Part shown: positions 6,350 to 12,600 of the stretch, piece by piece | Numbering within the stretch: position 1 is the first letter of the stretch | How the letters are laid out: each line of letters opens with the position of its first letter | Made by a program: the position numbers and the translations under genes | Notes under the pieces: generated by a model | The model's input: only the letters and a program-made list of their open reading frames with translations | What the model was told of the DNA's origin: nothing | Databases searched by the model: none | NCBI GenBank assembly: GCA_946545145.1 | Contig: CAMNNG010000028.1 | Span: forward strand, 1 to 12,600 | DNA: 12,600 bases | Source of the DNA: an uncultured Bacillota bacterium | Lineage (GTDB): Bacteria > Bacillota > Clostridia > Peptostreptococcales > Anaerovoracaceae | Reading direction: 5' to 3'

Positions 6350-7344
6350 TTTTCAGTAAGCTGATGATATTTGTTGATAGCGTATCTGTCCGTCATGGAC
6401 GCTATATGGTCTTTGACGAGTTCCTCCTCCGGGTAGATGTCGGCCATCTCCCTTATTTCCTCAGGCACCTCATCGAAATGCTCCAGGAAATATCCGTAGA
6501 GGAACCTTATCATCTCATCTACGTCCAGGTCCTTTGCGGCCTTCTGGACTTTAGTGTTGTAGTACACGTTCCTGAACATGAAGTTTCTGAGTTCATTCAT
6601 GTGGAAAGCCGCTTCTTCGCTCTGCGTTATTGTATCTTTTCCTTCGCTCGTCTCTATAAGATCAAAGACAAGCGTATTGATCCTCGTCCTGTGGTCCTTT
6701 CCAAGGAAGGCGATCTGCTCTTTCGGAAGGTCGCTCTCTGTTATGATGCCGCTTCTGAGGGCGTCATCGATATCATGGTTGATGTACGCGACGCGGTCGC
6801 TTATCTTGACGACCTGTCCTTCAAGAGTAAACGGAAGATCCGGGCCCGTATGGTTCAGGATCCCGTCCCTCACCTCAAGCGTCAGATTCATGCCTCTTCC
6901 GCTCGATGTCTTTTCGAGGGCATCTACGACCCTGAGGCTCTGCTCATTATGGCGGAAGCCTCCAGGGTACAGTTCGTTCAGCACCTTCTCGCCGTTATGA
7001 CCGAATGGAGTGTGTCCGAGATCATGGCCGAGAGCGATGGCTTCGGTGAGATCTTCGTTCAGCATCAGACCTCTCGATATCGTCCTTGCGATCTGAGCCA
7101 CCTCGAGGGTATGAGTAAGCCTCGTTCTGTAGTGGTCTTCAACAGGAGCAAGGAAGACCTGCGTCTTGTGCATCAGCCTGCGGAACGCCTTCGAGTGGAT
7201 TATCCTGTCTCTGTCCCTCTGATAGTCCGTTCTGATATTACACTTTTCTTCAGGTCTCTGCCTCCCCTTCGTTTCGGCCGCCTTTGACGCGGCGGGGCTC
7301 AGAATCAGATATTCTCTTTTTTCGACATCTGTCCTTTTGAGCAT
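6346..7344 (-). CDS. dgt: Deoxyguanosinetriphosphate triphosphohydrolase-like protein (HD domain)
   Basis: HD-superfamily dNTP triphosphohydrolase, expected to split dNTPs into nucleoside and triphosphate and so limit the dNTP pool. From ATG 7344 the product is 332 residues. The H...HD...D metal site is complete: H78 in RLTHTLEVA, H107-D108 in GHDLGHTPFGH, and D183 in KISDRVAY. The N-terminal RDYQRDRDRIIHSKAFRRL-type block (around 38-57, here beginning RTDYQRD) is typical of the family. The frame stays open to 7422, but that extension is an Arg-rich overlap with dut; ATG 7344 lies 5 bases after the dut stop. Substrate preference within the dGTPase-like group cannot be read from sequence. Confidence 0.93.
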   Translation of the reverse strand: MLKRTDVEKREYLILSPAASKAAETKGRQRPEEKCNIRTDYQRDRDRIIHSKAFRRLMHKTQVFLAPVEDHYRTRLTHTLEVAQIARTISRGLMLNEDLTEAIALGHDLGHTPFGHNGEKVLNELYPGGFRHNEQSLRVVDALEKTSSGRGMNLTLEVRDGILNHTGPDLPFTLEGQVVKISDRVAYINHDIDDALRSGIITESDLPKEQIAFLGKDHRTRINTLVFDLIETSEGKDTITQSEEAAFHMNELRNFMFRNVYYNTKVQKAAKDLDVDEMIRFLYGYFLEHFDEVPEEIREMADIYPEEELVKDHIASMTDRYAINKYHQLTEK

Positions 7345-7349
7345 ATAGT

Positions 7350-7790
7350 CTATTCTTCCCCTGTGGATCCGAATCCTCCGGTGCCTCTTTCGGTCCCTGT
7401 GAAGGATGATTCTTCGTCCCACAGTATATCTTCGTATTTCGCGATTATCATCTGAGCGATCCTTTCGCCGTTCTTTACGACGAACTCTTCGCTTCCCAGA
7501 TTGACGAGGGGGATCATTATCTCCCCTCTGTAGTCGGAGTCGATCGTTCCCACGGCGTTGATCAGCGTGATGCCGTGCTTTATTGCAAGACCGCTCCTCG
7601 GGCGCATCTGCGCCTCATAGCCTTCCGGTATCTCGAGGTATATCCCCGTTTTGAAAAGCTTTCTCTCGCCGGGCGCAAGGCTGACGTCTTCGTCAAGCTT
7701 CGCCCTTATATCATATCCGGCCGATCCCTTCGTCGCCTTCGTGGGCGCCTCGATGCCGGCTTCTGTTTTTATCTTTACAGTTACTGCCAC
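7350..7790 (-). CDS. dut: dUTP diphosphatase (trimeric dUTPase)
   Basis: Converts dUTP to dUMP and pyrophosphate, keeping uracil out of DNA and supplying dUMP for thymidylate synthesis. All five trimeric dUTPase motifs are present in 146 residues: AGYDIRA (24-30), PRSGLA (64-69), the VGTIDSDYRGEI block (80-91, with catalytic-loop D86), GERIAQMII, and the C-terminal arm RGTGGFGSTG (135-144). The start codon is GTG at 7790, one base after the stop of the M16 peptidase gene. AGAGG, encoded by that gene's last codons, serves as the ribosome binding site with about 5 bases spacing. This points to translation coupled to the peptidase gene. Confidence 0.97.
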   Translation of the reverse strand: MAVTVKIKTEAGIEAPTKATKGSAGYDIRAKLDEDVSLAPGERKLFKTGIYLEIPEGYEAQMRPRSGLAIKHGITLINAVGTIDSDYRGEIMIPLVNLGSEEFVVKNGERIAQMIIAKYEDILWDEESSFTGTERGTGGFGSTGEE

Positions 7791-7791
7791 T

Positions 7792-9042
7792 TTAACCTCT
7801 CATTATCTTTCTCATGTCCGCCTTCTTTCCGCTTACCAGCACAGCGCTGTAAGCATCCGGATCGCAGATCATGCCCTTGACGTCTTCGATGTCCTCCATG
7901 CTGACGGCGTCGATCTTCTCCAGCACTTCCTTCGCCGGATGGACCACTCCCTCAAGAAGAAGGTTCTTTCCGTTGATGTACATCCTCGCGGCTACGCTCT
8001 CGTTGCCGAAGATGTAGGACGACTTGATCTGTTCCTTCGCCTTTGAGAGCTCTTCCTTAGTGATGCCGCTCTCCTTCAGGAGCCTGAGTTCCTCCTTGAT
8101 CGCGCCTACGGCCGGTCTTACATTGTCCCTGCCTACGGCAGCGTATATAGAGTAGTAGCCGTCCTCGCTGAACGGGCTGTTCATCGAGAATACTGAGTAA
8201 GCGAGTCCCTTCTGCTCTCTGACATGCTGGAACAGACGCGAGCTCATGCTCCCGCCCATTATATTGTTCAGGATCTGCATCGACGGAAGCCTGTCGTCTG
8301 TAAGGTCGACTGATCTTGCAGCCATGCAGATGTGAGCCTGCTCTATATCCTTGACCTTGGATCTGAAAGCGGGAACGTGCTCGGTCGCTTCGAACTTCAC
8401 CTGTTCTTTTGACGCTCCGAGACCGGCGGTCTTTTCTTCGAACATCGATATCATCCTGTCCTCATCGAAATTGCCGGCTATCGAAAATACGATGCTGTCC
8501 TTCGTATACTGTTTTTCTATGTAGCTGACCAGCTTCTGGCGGCTGATCCTCTTGAGGACGGACGGAGTTCCCAGGATGTCGTTAGCAAGAGGCGTTCCCT
8601 TCATCACGAGCTCGCAGACCGTATCCATGGCGTCGTCGTCCGGAGAGTCGGCCACCATCTTCATCTCTTCCATTACGACCATCTTTTCCCTCGCCATCTC
8701 GACGGGATCGAAGACCGATTCCGTGAACATGTCGAGGAGGATCTCAAGAGATTTTTCGGCATTGCTTGAAAGCGACTTGATGTGATAGCACGTCGCTTCT
8801 TTTCCTGTGAAAGCATTGATCTGACCTCCGAGCGCGTCAACATCCTCGGCGATCTCTTTCGCCGAGCGGCTCTTCGTTCCTTTGAACATCATATGCTCTA
8901 TGAAATGGGAAATTCCCTGGATGTCTTTGGTCTCATTGCAGGCGCCTGTTCTGACCCAGATGCCCATAGCGCACGATTCGAGGTTCGGCATCTTCTCCAT
9001 AACGACCCTTACGCCCGAATCCAGCGTTCTTGTTTCTATCAT
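7792..9042 (-). CDS. M16 family zinc peptidase (pitrilysin / processing-peptidase-like)
   Basis: Inverted-zinc metalloprotease of family M16, resembling B. subtilis MlpA/YmxG. The HxxEH motif is HFIEH at residues 46-50 (H46 and H50 metal ligands, E49 catalytic). The third ligand, E126, lies 76 residues further in VVMEEMKM, the spacing expected of the family. A C-terminal REQKGLAYSVFS segment matches the conserved Arg/Tyr region of the second M16 domain. At 416 residues it has one active and one inactive domain, as in bacterial single-chain forms that pair. No signal peptide is visible, so it is probably cytoplasmic; its substrate is unknown. ATG 9042 has a GGGGG-type site 7 bases upstream. 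Confidence 0.93.
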   Translation of the reverse strand: MIETRTLDSGVRVVMEKMPNLESCAMGIWVRTGACNETKDIQGISHFIEHMMFKGTKSRSAKEIAEDVDALGGQINAFTGKEATCYHIKSLSSNAEKSLEILLDMFTESVFDPVEMAREKMVVMEEMKMVADSPDDDAMDTVCELVMKGTPLANDILGTPSVLKRISRQKLVSYIEKQYTKDSIVFSIAGNFDEDRMISMFEEKTAGLGASKEQVKFEATEHVPAFRSKVKDIEQAHICMAARSVDLTDDRLPSMQILNNIMGGSMSSRLFQHVREQKGLAYSVFSMNSPFSEDGYYSIYAAVGRDNVRPAVGAIKEELRLLKESGITKEELSKAKEQIKSSYIFGNESVAARMYINGKNLLLEGVVHPAKEVLEKIDAVSMEDIEDVKGMICDPDAYSAVLVSGKKADMRKIMRG

Positions 9043-9107
9043 ATATTTTCCCCCTGTTCTTATTCTTCTTATTCTCTATTTTTCAGCTGCGCCGTTTACT
9101 GCATCGA

Positions 9108-10010
9108 TCAGACTGCGTACTTTTTGTATACCTTCAGCACAGCCTTGGCGTTTTCGAGGAAGGCCTCGTACGGCTGGTTTCCCGCCCGCTCTTCGCTGAA
9201 TGCGTCCTCTGTCGCACGCTTTAGCATCTCTTCTTCGGACAGGCCTTCTCTCCAGAGCCCCGTGACATATTCCTTTTCTTCTTCGGCAGCCTTCCTGAAG
9301 ACATCGAAGTATTCTTCGCTGTACCATTCCGGCGTTATGCCGTAGTGGGCGGATACGATGCGCTTCGCGCCGTAGTCCCTGCATTTCCGCATCGAGTCCA
9401 TCGACTCGTCGAAGTCCTTCAGTATCGCTGTGTTGCACTCTCCCGGGCCGGTGCATACGCCCGTGCTCTCGGAAGCGAACAGTATCCCGTCCGGCTCTAC
9501 CGCAAACGACATGCAGCAGTTGGTGTGGCCCGGCGTCTCGAGACATACTATCTTCCTGCCGCCGAGATCTATCTCATCATAATCGCGCACGACTATATCT
9601 ATCCTGAGTCCGTCAGCCTTGATCTTGCCTGGATCTCCTGATCCGTAATGCATCTCAGCCGCCACTCCGAGCTTTCTTATCAGCTCCCTTGCGCCCGGCC
9701 TTGAAAATACGTATTTCGCATACTCCGAGCCGACCGCCTTTGCTTCAGGGAATTCCTCGAGCAGATAAGGCAGAGCGCCTATGTGATCGTAGTGCGAATG
9801 GCTGACCAGTATGTAGTCGAGCGGCCTTCCGTCAAGCTTTTCCCTGAGCGATCTGATCGTTTCTTTATAAGCGTAAGCCATCCCGCAGTCATAAAGAGCG
9901 GCTGCGCTGCTGCCGGTAATCAAAGTCGCATCAGCGCCCCGCTGTCCTTCCGTAACCATATATATGCCTTCAGGATACTCTCTTCTGTCATACCCCGGAA
10001 ATTCGATCAT
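9108..10010 (-). CDS. Metallo-beta-lactamase-fold hydrolase
   Basis: 300-residue MBL-fold protein of the glyoxalase II-like broad group; substrate unknown. Metal-site residues: HSHYDH at 71-76 (H71, H73, D75, H76), H162 in TPGHT, and H222 in SAHYG. At the position of the bridging aspartate (usually in a FTGD-like strand) it has FASES, with E181 the nearest acidic residue. The product is Cys-rich for a cytoplasmic enzyme, including a CC pair at 165-166 just after the third histidine motif. No signal peptide is visible. The ATG at 10010 overlaps the previous gene's stop by 4 bases (ATGA), with AAGGAAG about 6 bases upstream. A 65-base gap separates it from the M16 gene, and I see no clear terminator or promoter there. 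Confidence 0.88.
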   Translation of the reverse strand: MIEFPGYDRREYPEGIYMVTEGQRGADATLITGSSAAALYDCGMAYAYKETIRSLREKLDGRPLDYILVSHSHYDHIGALPYLLEEFPEAKAVGSEYAKYVFSRPGARELIRKLGVAAEMHYGSGDPGKIKADGLRIDIVVRDYDEIDLGGRKIVCLETPGHTNCCMSFAVEPDGILFASESTGVCTGPGECNTAILKDFDESMDSMRKCRDYGAKRIVSAHYGITPEWYSEEYFDVFRKAAEEEKEYVTGLWREGLSEEEMLKRATEDAFSEERAGNQPYEAFLENAKAVLKVYKKYAV

Positions 10011-10594
10011 AAAACGCTTCCTTCGTCATCATATACATACCCGTTATCCATCAGATCATCCGATCCGTTCTCTTCGGCCCTCTCTCTTGAGACGCTGGCC
10101 ATATCGAGTATGAAGTCGTCAAGTTCGTAATCGAGGCAGTCCGTGAAATCGAAAACGTATTCTTCGCCTTCGATCTTTTCGAGTCTTTTCTGCGTAACAG
10201 CATCTCTGAGACAGAACGATCTTTCGTTCTCTTCACCGATGATGCTCGCCCTCACGTGAGAGTCGAAGCAGTACCATTCATGGAAGCGGGCCAGCTCCTC
10301 GCCGAACCTGTAGATGCTCTGATCGTCGTCATCTTCGATCAGCGCCATAAGGGCGTATCTTACGGAATCGAGCGTTTCGCATATCTCCGGCTCGTCCAGG
10401 ATCTGTGTGATCTCGGAAAAATAGCTGTCTATGAGTTCGCTTATTACGTCGGGGTCAGTTTCCTGGAAGAGTTCGCACAGGACTTCCTCCGGTATCTCTT
10501 CATCATTTTCGACCAGCTCAGCGAACGTTTCGACATAGTCGAAGTCCGCAGGCTCATCGATCTCAAGCAGCGCCAAAAGTTCAGTCAGATTCAT
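10007..10594 (-). CDS. Hypothetical acidic protein, 195 aa
   Basis: I do not recognise this protein. It is strikingly acidic: by my count about 59 Asp/Glu against 11 Lys/Arg in 195 residues, including a DDDD run near residue 88. The first half looks helical (repeated Leu/Glu spacing), the middle is aromatic (FHEWYCF), and the C-terminus is rich in Asp, Gly and Tyr. There is no signal peptide, membrane segment or obvious catalytic motif. It is a real gene: it has a perfect AGGAGGT ribosome binding site (complement of 10601-10607) 6 bases before the ATG, and a 4-base ATGA overlap with the hydrolase gene downstream. The 67-base gap before it contains A/T-rich -10-like sequence but no convincing -35. 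Confidence 0.8.
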   Translation of the reverse strand: MNLTELLALLEIDEPADFDYVETFAELVENDEEIPEEVLCELFQETDPDVISELIDSYFSEITQILDEPEICETLDSVRYALMALIEDDDDQSIYRFGEELARFHEWYCFDSHVRASIIGEENERSFCLRDAVTQKRLEKIEGEEYVFDFTDCLDYELDDFILDMASVSRERAEENGSDDLMDNGYVYDDEGSVL

Positions 10595-10661
10595 AGAGAC
10601 ACCTCCTCTACAGTCATTTTCTATAATACGTCAGCTAATACACACTATTGTTTCTATAAGG

Positions 10662-11477
10662 TTATTTTTTATCTATCTCTAGATTCTTGAACTCTATCTT
10701 TGCAGTTGTGTTCCGGCTGATCTCGTCGATCATCGCTACGAAGTTTTCAGAGAGGTCGCTCGCGTAGAAGACGTTGTCTCCTGTATGAGAATCTGCGAAC
10801 ATATCCTTTTCCTTCAGGATGCTCTCTACGCTGGTGACGATCTCCTCAGACGGATTGATGATCCTGATGTCAGGATACATCCTTCTGATCATGCTGCCGA
10901 TCAGCGGATAATGAGTGCACGCCAGTACCATCGTATCTATCCTGTTCTCCAGGATGAAGTCGTCAAGATAGTATCTGATCGTAAGCTCCATTATATCGCT
11001 GTCTCTGAAGCCTTCTTCTATGAGAGGCACGAAGGCCGGACACGCCATTTCGAAAACATCGATGTCGCTCCTCTTCGACCTGATCATCTCGGCATAGATG
11101 CCGCTCTGTATCGTTACCTTCGTTCCGATTATGCCGACGCGGTTGAGCGACGAGCAGCTGCTTACTACTTTGTCAGCAGCAGGCTGTATTATGCCCACGA
11201 TCGGTATATCGGGATATCTTTCGGCCAGGTGGGCAGCGCATGTGGAACTGACGGTATTGCAGGCTATGACTATCATCTTCACGCCGCTTTCCACCAGAAA
11301 ATCGGCGATCTGATCCGAAAAGTTCATGACCGTCTTTACCGCTTTCGATCCGTAAGGCGTCCTTGCCGTGTCACCGAAATAAATGAGCCTTTCCTGCGGA
11401 AGCCTCTCAATAAGATAAGGGACGCTGGTCAGTCCTCCAAGTCCCGAGTCGAACACACCTATCGGTCTGTTATCCAT
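10662..11477 (-). CDS. murI: Glutamate racemase
   Basis: Interconverts L- and D-glutamate, supplying D-Glu for peptidoglycan. The 271-residue product has both catalytic cysteines of this cofactor-independent racemase: C73 in ACNT and C187 in ACTHYPL. The N-terminal FDSGLGGL (9-16) and FGDTARTPYG (34-43) motifs are also present. The ATG at 11477 has AAAGGAAG 5 bases upstream (complement of 11483-11490). It is the first gene of the minus-strand block and is divergent from pepF, with a promoter predicted at 11513-11541. In many Firmicutes murI lies elsewhere, so linkage to the dnaG-sigA cluster is a feature of this lineage or of this block. Confidence 0.97.
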   Translation of the reverse strand: MDNRPIGVFDSGLGGLTSVPYLIERLPQERLIYFGDTARTPYGSKAVKTVMNFSDQIADFLVESGVKMIVIACNTVSSTCAAHLAERYPDIPIVGIIQPAADKVVSSCSSLNRVGIIGTKVTIQSGIYAEMIRSKRSDIDVFEMACPAFVPLIEEGFRDSDIMELTIRYYLDDFILENRIDTMVLACTHYPLIGSMIRRMYPDIRIINPSEEIVTSVESILKEKDMFADSHTGDNVFYASDLSENFVAMIDEISRNTTAKIEFKNLEIDKK

Positions 11478-11504
11478 CTTCTCTTCCTTTCACATTGGAT
11501 TTGT

Positions 11505-11510
11505 TATAAT
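11505..11510 (+). promoter_or_regulatory. Predicted extended -10 promoter for pepF
   Basis: A perfect TATAAT at 11505-11510 is preceded by TGT at 11502-11504, making the TGnTATAAT extended -10 element. No good -35 box is visible 17-18 bp upstream, which the extended element can compensate for. The predicted start is near 11517, giving a ~50-base leader. Confidence 0.65.
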
Positions 11511-11512
11511 AT

Positions 11513-11541
11513 ATTGTACAACACAAAGAAAAATTGCACAA
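11513..11541 (-). promoter_or_regulatory. Predicted promoter for murI
   Basis: On the minus strand, TTGTGC (complement of 11536-11541) is followed after 17 bp by TACAAT (complement of 11513-11518; 5 of 6 to TATAAT). The -35 is weak. The predicted start is near 11506, which lies inside the pepF -10 box, so the two divergent promoters overlap and may compete. Confidence 0.5.
11514..11541. repeat. Two TTGYACAA boxes, 20 bp apart
   Basis: TTGTACAA (11514-11521, a perfect 8 bp palindrome) and TTGCACAA (11534-11541, one base different) begin exactly 20 bp apart, about two helical turns. They overlap the murI -10 and -35 boxes and the start of the pepF transcript. This is a possible pair of operator half-sites, but the sequence is A/T-rich and chance is not excluded. 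Confidence 0.35.
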
Positions 11542-11566
11542 CGCTGTGAAAGGACAGAAAATACTT

Positions 11567-12600
11567 ATGGCACAGACAGAAAGAAAAGATATACCGGAAA
11601 AATACAAGTGGGATATAGAGTCTATGTATCCCGATGAAGCAAAGTGGGAAGACGATACAGAAAAAGCCCTCGAGCTCGCAAAAGAGCTCGCTTCCCTTAA
11701 GGGCTCTATTGCAAAGGACGCGGCCTCGCTCGAGAAGGCACTCCATCTTCACGATGATATATGGCGCACAGCGGAGCACGCTTACGTATACTCGAGGATG
11801 AAGCGCGACGAAGACAACAGGGTCGACAGATACCAGTCCATGAACGCGCGCGCCCAGGGCGTCCTCGCTCAGATCAGCGCCCTCACCTCTTTCTTCATTC
11901 CGGAGCTTCTTGAAAGCAGCGAAGAAAAGGTCATGTCTTTCGTCAGGGAAAACGAAGGACTTGCCGTATACGAGCATCTTCTGAAGGATGTCTTCAGGAA
12001 AAAAGACCACGTTCTCTCCGAAGCCGAAGAGAACATCATAGCCCAGTTCAGCGAAGTCATCGGCGCATCCGGCGATGTATTCACCATGCTCAACAACGCC
12101 GACATGGACTTCGGAACTGTTAAGAATGCAGACGGCGAAGACGTCCCCATGACTCACGGAAACTACGTCAATCACCTCAGGAGCGAAGACCGTACTCTCA
12201 GAAAGAACGCCTTTGAAAAGATGTACGAGACGTTCCGCAGCCTGATCAATACGATAGCCGCGAACTATTCCGCCAACGTCAAGGCGAACGTTACGGGCGC
12301 GAAGGTCAGAGGCTATGAGAGCGCCAGGGCTGCTTCCCTCGCTCAGGACAACGTTCCGGGAAGCGTATACGACCGCCTGGTCAGCGCAGTCAATGAAGAG
12401 CTCCCGACCCTTCACAGATATATCGAGCTCAAGAAAAAACTCCTCGGCGTGGATGAACTGTGCATGTACGACGTATATGCACCTGTCATCAAGATCGAAG
12501 AGGAAAAGATACCCTATGAAGAGGCAGTCGGCATAGTAAAGAGCGCCCTCGCCCCGATGGGAAGCGAATACATCGAGAGGATCTCGGACGGATTCGACAG
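11567..12600 (+). CDS. pepF: Oligoendopeptidase F, N-terminal part (runs off right edge)
   Basis: Zinc metallopeptidase of family M3B that cleaves short peptides in the cytoplasm. About 344 of an expected ~600 residues are present. The frame stays open to the window end; translated by hand it begins MAQTERKDIPEKYKWDIES and continues WEDDTEKALELAKELASLKG, the usual PepF opening. A mostly helical N-terminal domain follows, with typical MTHGNYVNHLRSEDRTLRKN and NVKANVTGAKVRGYESARAA segments near 200-265. The HEXXH zinc motif lies beyond the window. ATG 11567 has GAAAGGA (11548-11554) 12 bases upstream, a slightly long spacing. The gene is divergent from murI. Confidence 0.93.
   Translation, partial: MAQTERKDIPEKYKWDIESMYPDEAKWEDDTEKALELAKELASLKGSIAKDAASLEKALHLHDDIWRTAEHAYVYSRMKRDEDNRVDRYQSMNARAQGVLAQISALTSFFIPELLESSEEKVMSFVRENEGLAVYEHLLKDVFRKKDHVLSEAEENIIAQFSEVIGASGDVFTMLNNADMDFGTVKNADGEDVPMTHGNYVNHLRSEDRTLRKNAFEKMYETFRSLINTIAANYSANVKANVTGAKVRGYESARAASLAQDNVPGSVYDRLVSAVNEELPTLHRYIELKKKLLGVDELCMYDVYAPVIKIEEEKIPYEEAVGIVKSALAPMGSEYIERISDGFD

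Noticed and set aside
6364..7287. 307-codon open frame on the plus strand, opposite dgt
   Set aside because: It lies entirely within the confirmed HD-domain gene, has no recognisable domain, and has no promoter or ribosome binding site of its own.
7345..7422. N-terminal extension of dgt by 26 residues
   Set aside because: It is Arg-rich, overlaps the conserved C-terminal arm of dut, and is not typical of dGTPase-like proteins. ATG 7344 just after the dut stop is the better start.
9076..9546. 156-codon, Arg- and His-rich frame overlapping the MBL-fold gene
   Set aside because: It is a shifted-frame reading of a GC-rich stretch of the hydrolase gene; the composition is typical of a frame shadow and it matches no family.
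10618..10660. Direct repeat TTTCTATAA in the gap between murI and the acidic protein gene
   Set aside because: Two 9-base A/T-rich copies in a short A/T-rich gap are easily expected by chance, and they do not line up with a convincing promoter.
11504..12415. 303-codon open frame on the minus strand, opposite pepF
   Set aside because: It is antisense to a clear PepF reading frame. Its hydrophobic end is the translation of the A/T-rich promoter region, not a real membrane segment.
1..12600. Search for a mobile element, CRISPR array, defence island, prophage or toxin-antitoxin pair
   Set aside because: All recognised genes are housekeeping, gaps are short, and I saw no transposase, integrase, tandem repeat array, attachment site or compositional break. 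I could not run a composition calculation or database search.

Overview
This window looks like core chromosome from a low-to-mid GC Firmicute, most likely an anaerobic member of the class Clostridia. The main reasons are the tight dgt-dnaG-rpoD(sigA)-nif3 gene order, the adjacent M16 peptidase-dut pair, strong AGGAGG-type ribosome binding sites, and TTGACA/TATAAT-type promoters. I cannot place it more finely from sequence alone. I see no transposase, integrase, phage gene, CRISPR array, toxin-antitoxin pair or defence system.

Layout from left to right. The first ~60 bases are the 3' end of the RNase P RNA gene (rnpB, plus strand). It converges on prfC (release factor RF3, minus strand), and a hairpin with T-tracts on both sides serves both. 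prfC and trmK (tRNA adenine-22 N1-methyltransferase, plus strand) are divergent and share a ~90-base region with two overlapping promoters. trmK converges on a Nif3-family gene, again across a bidirectional terminator. From there to about 11.5 kb everything is on the minus strand. In order of transcription the genes are murI, an unrecognised very acidic protein, a metallo-beta-lactamase-fold hydrolase, an M16 zinc peptidase, dut, dgt, dnaG, rpoD and nif3. Most junctions are a few bases or 4-base ATGA overlaps, so this may be one ~9 kb transcription unit, or a few with internal promoters I could not find. murI is divergent from pepF (oligoendopeptidase F, plus strand), which runs off the right edge before its catalytic HEXXH motif.

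Functionally, the minus-strand block joins cell wall precursor supply (glutamate racemase), nucleotide pool control (dUTPase, dGTPase-like), replication priming (DnaG) and housekeeping transcription (sigma-70). The flanks hold tRNA processing and modification (RNase P, TrmK), translation termination (RF3) and peptide turnover (PepF).

I found no convincing new biological system. The points most worth a second look are: a consensus promoter that would start the trmK mRNA only about 3 bases before its ATG; the displacement of trmK out of the sigA cluster and onto the other strand; two near-identical TTGYACAA boxes 20 bp apart inside the overlapping murI/pepF promoters; the unrecognised acidic protein between murI and the hydrolase; and unusual initiation regions for dnaG (no visible Shine-Dalgarno) and rpoD (Shine-Dalgarno only 2 bases from the ATG).
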